Origin: Amborella trichopoda
Lineage: Eukaryota; Streptophyta; Magnoliopsida; Amborellales; Amborellaceae
DNA length: 64,000 nt
NCBI RefSeq assembly: GCF_000471905.2
Contig: NW_006496807.1
Span: forward strand, 1,003,941-1,067,940
Reading direction: 5' to 3'
How positions within the stretch are numbered: position 1 is the first letter of the stretch; every line of letters begins with the position of its first letter. The translations under genes were made by a program, and so were the position numbers. Of this stretch, positions 59,301-64,000 are shown in pieces. Below the pieces are notes generated by a model. That model was not told the DNA's origin, did no database searches, and saw only the letters and a list, made by a program, of their open reading frames with translations.

Positions 59301-59699
59301 AAAAGGCTGTAAAAATGGTGGATCATGGGTTCTACCAAAAATAATGGGCTGTGCTACAAATAACGCCCGTTATTTACTTTATACCGTTATATCACCATAT
59401 CGCCCGTTACAGCGCCGAAGCGGACCGGTTATTAAAAAACTAGCCGTTTTTGGTTAAAAATCGCCAGTTCGATATCTAATCGGCAGGTTTTGTAGCGGAT
59501 TTTTTTATGGAATATGTATTTTGCAACTTGTACCGTAAAACCGGCCAAAACAGGAATCGACACCCTACCAGTATCGATCTAACCGGACGGTTCCAGTTCT
59601 GACCGGCAAGTTTTGCAAACACTGGTTTTAATTAGGCTCCCCTCTGCTATACATGCCTCGACTTTTGGGGAGGAAGCTACCATTGGCCCCAAATATGCC

Positions 59700-60060
59700 C
59701 TAGCAGACTAGGTACATGCCCCAAAGAAGCCTCCAACTATTGACAGTCCCTCATCATGGTGTAGCAATTTGTATGCCCATAAAGAGACCCTCGACTATCT
59801 TTAAAAGCAAAATGTCTCCTGAAGTAGGTCATAAGCCCTTAAGCAATGCCCCCACTAGAAGATCAAGGAGAGAAGCCTAGTGGGTTGGGTCACAAGCCCT
59901 TGAGCAAGGACCTCAAGCAATAGACTTCTTTGAAAAACCTAACTAATTTGAAAGGAAGTCCTTAAGCAATGCCCCTGAACTGCTAGACGAATCATGATTC
60001 TCACATGACTAAGTCACAAGCCCTTAAGCAAGGCCCCAACTTGTTGGATCAAGTCTCTTC
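59700..60060 (+). repeat. Degenerate repeats of CACAAGCCCTTAAGCAA
   Basis: Four to five irregular units of GTCACAAGCCCTTAAGCAAG plus GCCCC, 50-80 bp apart. They lie before the probable LTR start, as in the 3' non-coding region of large retroelements. Confidence 0.65.
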
Positions 60061-61536
60061 TCCCCCAAAAGTTCTAGCGATATTGGGTCTACAAGCCCCT
60101 AAAAGGCCCCCAGTCGTTCGTGCACCTCAGTCATCCCCCAGAGAAGCAGCTTTGCATGATTTCCTATCAAAGGTCATGTCGGTGCTGGTGATTAGGAAGA
60201 AAGTGAACATTGAGGGACCCGTTTTGTTCCGAATGTTACATTTCTTGCTTCTCTCTAAGAGCATCATTCAATGGGAAAATTTATTGTAGGGTATTTTTGA
60301 CAAGCTTGTATCCCTGATGCTAATAATGGAAAAACCAGTAGTGACCTAGACCCACAGGTGCCACAATGTATGTGGACTACATAAACCCTGATCAGAATAA
60401 GCCTAATTTTGAAAAAGTGTCAGAATATCCTCAAAAATCATAAAAATATGGTATTGGATGTTTTAAGAGTGCCTATCAAGTTTCGTCCCAATCCAATCAA
60501 GAAAAACATATCAGGACGAAATTTACATTTCACATAATTGCCTTCTCTCATGCAGAAAAGTACCTCATAATTGGAGCCATACTGTCAAGGTTTTATAAAA
60601 GTACCAAACCACCGTCATTAGATTTGGAAGCCAAAAAACCTCCAGATACCAATTTTGGACTCATTTGGACACTTCTAAACCATCCTAAGGCCAACTTACC
60701 CAAAACGGGTGGGTATTACGCTATTCATATGATGCTTCAAAGCACAAGTTTCCATTTATTGAAACTACTCTTTCCAATTTCGGGATGAACTTCCAAAGCT
60801 TATAACTCACTCATTTGGAGGCCAATCAAGTACAAATTCGGGCATGAAGTAGATCTCCTCAAGCTGCATATTTTGATATAAAATACTACTCGGGTCGATG
60901 CTCGGATTGAGAGAAATCGTAGAGAGGAATTGCATCTCGAAACTCATGCTTTGCAAAGAAGAAAACCCACCCATTCAAAAGGTCATATCTCGAAGATCTG
61001 ATGTCAAATGACTTCAAAAACAAGCCCGTTGCAACCGTGGTAAGAATATATTCGAATTGAGGTAGAGATTACATGTGATCGAGGACCAGAAGGCACCTGA
61101 TTTAAGTCCAAAACAAGGCATGTTTCCTGTGGCCAGAATTCCATTTTTCGGTCACTTCCCCAATGTAGAAAGTGATCGTTTAGCATCCAAATCGAGGGAT
61201 TTTTATTGCAAAATGATCGCAATAGCCTTCCCTTCAATTTGCAATAAAGAATATGGCCGGAAGTAACAAGGAATGAGTTAGATTGAAGGTTCAAGATCAC
61301 AAGTTTTTTCGAGGATTGATTGCCCGAAAGCTCGCCGTATAGTGCCCAAAAGAACCCCGAATGACAAACATACCATGACACCCCTTTTTGGGGATGATTT
61401 ACTCATTTCAAAGGAATTCGTGAGGGGAAAAATGTAATTTTTTCCCAAAAATTAAATTCACTTTTAATTACAAAAATATGTATTTAAAAGCAATTTTATT
61501 TAGTTTGCTTCATTCACCCATGTTTGGAGCAAGTAC

Positions 61537-61543
61537 TATATAA
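61537..61543 (+). promoter_or_regulatory. TATA box of the probable LTR
   Basis: TATATAAG follows a C/A-rich upstream stretch and is followed about 30 bp on by ATTTCATTTGTAACC. This is the usual layout of a plant LTR promoter. Transcription start is expected near 61,570. Confidence 0.45.
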
Positions 61544-61689
61544 GTTCTTTACATTTCATTTGTAACCAAAGGTGGAAAATTTATTAAGAAAGGCTTTGTG
61601 CTAGCTTCTTTCTTGTGTTTGTGCCTTCATTCCCTCCTCAAGATGGAGGAGAGAGAAATATTTTACCGAAAAGAGAATGCCCTTGGATC

Positions 61690-61930
61690 ACCCTACCCAA
61701 ACCAAGACCATAGTTCATACCATTCTAACCTTAGTCCCTAGTCTACTCCTAGACCATAGTCCATACAACCCATAATCCATACTTATTGCTAGTCCATACA
61801 CCACACTTGGCCTATTCACCATACACCCTACTATCTATCCAGTACCAAACCATAGACCATACACCTTACTTGACTTATATAACCCAAATCACCCATACTA
61901 GCCTAACTTAGCCTAGCCATGCACCTAGCC
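61690..61930 (+). repeat. CCATACACC-type minisatellite
   Basis: Irregular repeats of AGTCCATAC, CCATACACC and CCTAGTCTACTCC-like words. Comparable to 45,765-46,040. Confidence 0.6.
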
Positions 61931-62099
61931 TAGGTTCCCATAGTCCATACCCACTTGAAAATAACCTTCTCAACCTAGACCTACATCCCTAGCCTCTTGT
62001 CCAAGGGTTCTAGCCCCCTCTCTGAAACACCTTCAAAGGACCGCGGGAGCAAACTTAGCAGGTGGGGTCGAGTCATCACCTCACCCATTTAGGTACCCA

Positions 62100-62335
62100 G
62101 TCCACTCTCTTCTTCCTCTTTTTTCTTCCTCTTCTTCTCATTCTTCCTTCTTCTTCTTTCTTCTTCTTCCTCTTTCTTCTTCTTCTTCTTCCTTCTTATT
62201 TCCTTCCTTCTTCTTTTTCCTTCTTATTCTTCTTTCTTCTTCTCTTTCCTTTTTCTCCTCCTTTCTTCTTCTTCCTTCTTCCTTCTTCCCCTCTTCTTCT
62301 TATCTCCCTCTCGTTCTCATCTCTCTCTCCCTAAG
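62100..62335 (+). repeat. CTT-rich polypyrimidine tract
   Basis: About 230 bp of nearly uninterrupted C and T on the + strand, mostly TTC/CTT triplets. Its open frame (Phe/Leu/Ser) is compositional. Confidence 0.9.
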
Positions 62336-62339
62336 CCTC

Positions 62340-62720
62340 ATGCTAGTGGCTTAGCTTCTGCCCCGCCTCATTTCCCTCTCTCTTTCTCTCTCTCATATTC
62401 TCCTATTTTCTCTCTCTAAGCCTTGGGCCAATGGCTTAGCCACTGCCACCCAATGGCTTAGCCACTGCCACATTCCCCTCTCTTTATTTATCTCTCTCAC
62501 ATTCTCCCCTCTCACAAACCTAGCTGGGCACGGGCTAGCCACTACCTCGGTCCATTCCACTCTCTCTTCTCTCTCTCACATTCTTTTTTATCTCCCCCTC
62601 ACCGGGCACGGGCTAGCTGCTGCCCCAGCTCACACTGTTCACTCTCCACTCTCTCCTCTCCCCCTCCTCTACTTTCTTTCTCTCTCTATGCCAAGGGCAC
62701 AGCCTAGCCACTTTCTCTGC
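62340..62720 (+). repeat. CT tracts alternating with GGCTTAGCCAC words
   Basis: Includes a ~28-bp perfect tandem duplication of CAATGGCTTAGCCACTGCCA (near 62,428 and 62,451) and repeated GGGCACGGGCTAGC (62,525-62,620). The pattern parallels 51,100-51,640. Confidence 0.7.
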
Positions 62721-63020
62721 ACACACTCTCTCTCTTTCCACTCTTTAATCCCTTCTTATAGTATCTTTCTCTCTTGGTTTTCTTCTCTCCCTCATCCCTT
62801 ACATTTCTCACTCTCGAACCATTCTTATTCTCTTTCTCTTCATCTTCTCGTCTTCTCTTCTGATTCTCTTTCTCTTCTTATTATAGTTTTCTCTTCTTCT
62901 TCTCTTATCTCCATTCATCCCCTATATTTTTCACTCTCGAACTACTCTTTGTGGGAAGTTTCTAAGGTCGTGACCGGGGTTCGTCCTGTGCCCTTGACCT
63001 TAAGATACTCCCTCGAATTT

Positions 63021-63190
63021 GGTTCCCTTCTCTTCTCTTCTTCTTCTCTTCTCCTCTTCTTCTGCTCTTTTTCCCTTTTCTTCTCTTCTTCTTCTCTTCT
63101 TCACTTCTTCTTCTCTTCTCTTCTCTTATTCTTCTCTTCTTCGTCTCTTCTTCTGTTCTTGTCTCTTCTTCATTCTCTTTTTCTTCTCTG
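63021..63190 (+). repeat. TTCTTCTCTTC polypyrimidine tract
   Basis: About 170 bp of TTCTTCTCTTC-like repeats. Overlapping Ser/Leu/Phe frames are not genes. Confidence 0.88.
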
Positions 63191-63199
63191 TTTTCTCTC

Positions 63200-64000
63200 T
63201 CGTATTTCTCTTTCTAATGATATCTAAGAGGCTCTTTCGATATTCATCCTGATCAGATGTATCGTTCCAATATAGTTTCTTGTGAATGCCCTGGGGTATC
63301 AAGGTCTTGAGCCCGATACCTTTTCCGTCTCCCGATAAATACCTCCTTGGGGAAGTGACGCTGGAAGGCTACCCAATTTTTGGGTAATCTTCTCTCTCTT
63401 CTCTTTCTCTACTCTATCTTTCTCTACTTTGTCTCTCTGTGCTCTATCTCTGTCTTCTTTTATTTTCACCTCCTAAACCCCAAAAAATCCCTCTAAAACC
63501 ACACTAAGAAATGCGAGCAAAGGGGATGATCTTTCAAGCAATTTCATTTAGTGGGTTCAAAGTCGTGCAAAGTTCGCAAGGGAGCCGAAGCCAGACCGAG
63601 CCCGAAAGGCTGAGGGGCTTTCTAGCTGTTCTAAGAGGGCTCAGAGCCTGGGTGTCTCCCGATCCCCACCAAGCAAGGAAGGCTTTACCTCACGCCTTTT
63701 TTGTTGGTTCGAACTGCACACACATCGCACCGTCTAACCCTTATCCTAGCGGGCATAGGAGTCATCTTCACGTGCACACATGTGTGAGCCCAAAAGGGAC
63801 ACGCGGAACACACACACTAGCCCCCTTCTCTTCCTCTCTCTAGAAACGAGAGGGAGGGCTCAGCAATTTTAAGAAGAGGGTTTGCTCATGCCAAACCCAT
63901 GAAGAAAATTTATGGCCGACCAGCACATCAACTTCCACTACTTTTCTTGTCTGTTTCTCTGATGATGTTTTTCCTATGTCAGCAATCTCACACATGCCTC
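63200..64000. other. Terminal region, no gene supported
   Basis: A CT-rich block near 63,390-63,470, then more balanced sequence. An open frame at 63,511-63,843 has no recognisable domain and lies in the leader-like region. Confidence 0.4.

Larger units (their letters stand above)
53775..59624 (-). mobile_element. 5.85-kb hAT transposon with 8-bp target duplication
   Basis: Flanked by perfect GTTTTAAT repeats (53,767-53,774 and 59,625-59,632). The left end CAATGTTCGCAAAATC and the inward-read right end CAGTGTTTGCAAAACT form imperfect TIRs, followed by GAACTGGAAC-type sequence on both sides. It encodes a decayed hAT transposase on the minus strand. About 2.4 kb between the BED finger and the right end is non-coding and AT-rich. 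Confidence 0.93.
60285..64000 (+). repeat. Probable long LTR, incomplete at the window end
   Basis: Starts TGTAGGGTATTTTTGACAAG after an A-rich GGGAAAATTTAT, then about 1.2 kb of LTR-like unique sequence, a TATA box at 61,537, and a long leader-like region of low-complexity pyrimidine tracts. No partner LTR was aligned. Its style matches 45,476-47,600. The end is beyond the window or not recognised. Confidence 0.4.

Noticed and set aside
62062..63252. Long Leu/Phe/Ser open frames that look like membrane proteins
   Set aside because: Products of CTT-rich polypyrimidine tracts; no complexity beyond the repeats.
63511..63843. A 110-codon open frame near the window end
   Set aside because: Within leader-like sequence, no motif; too little to support a gene.
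1..64000. CRISPR arrays, bacterial operons, phage or defence systems
   Set aside because: Direct repeats are contiguous satellites or minisatellites without unique spacers of fixed length; all recognised proteins are plant or plant-TE types with introns nearby.

Overview
This window reads as nuclear DNA of a flowering plant with a large, repeat-rich genome. The grounds are plant-type Ty1/Copia and Ty3/Gypsy polyproteins, hAT transposases with BED and DUF659 regions, a FAR1/MULE-type protein, a plant mobile domain (PMD) protein, GT-AG introns, and a lack of bacterial-style gene packing. I cannot name the species or clade. I found no intact protein-coding gene, no convincing tRNA or rRNA gene and no CRISPR. 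Almost everything recognisable is a transposable element (TE) or a broken gene.

Region 1 (1-14.2 kb): an old Ty3/Gypsy relic (Gypsy-1, + strand, gag-protease-RT) with a 120-bp tandem array upstream of its gag. A full-length 6.4-kb Copia element (minus strand, 5-bp target duplication TCCTT) sits inside that array. The gag is broken at 9.8 kb by a hAT-family fragment whose left end is lost.

Region 2 (14.2-20.5 kb): a FAR1/MULE-type pseudogene on the minus strand. It is split by a 2.1-kb block edged with GAGCGAGATCC-type motifs, and a long purine-rich tract lies upstream of it.

Region 3 (20.6-28.6 kb): the best host-gene candidate, a multi-exon minus-strand gene of a plant protein family I recall only as uncharacterised. 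Canonical splice sites and conserved blocks are visible, but so are a nonsense codon, a 1-nt frameshift and Copia debris in the middle, so I call it a pseudogene.

Region 4 (29.3-33.3 kb): a 3.1-kb hAT element with an 8-bp target duplication (TTCTTAAT), inserted in a tandem-duplicated UTR-like sequence. A small fragment resembling the C-terminus of DUF4228/PADRE proteins follows.

Region 5 (36.0-45.5 kb): Gypsy-2, which has LTRs, a primer-binding site (PBS) and gag but no visible protease-RT-integrase. Two tandem perfect hairpins lie in its leader and a 41-bp/108-bp nested satellite lies before the 3' LTR. The outer part of the 5' LTR is present only in inverted orientation.

Region 6 (45.5-53.8 kb): CT-rich, minisatellite-rich DNA that looks like LTR or leader sequence of large retroelements, with a degenerate PMD-like reading frame on the minus strand. 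It includes a series of near-palindromes, one with matched changes in both arms.

Region 7 (53.8-64 kb): a 5.85-kb hAT element with an 8-bp target duplication (GTTTTAAT) and a decayed transposase. After it come degenerate repeats and a probable LTR from about 60,285, with a TATA box and very long CTT-rich tracts.

The recognisable parts do not form a pathway. What the window records is TE nesting and several events in which tandem repeats grew inside retroelement non-coding regions.
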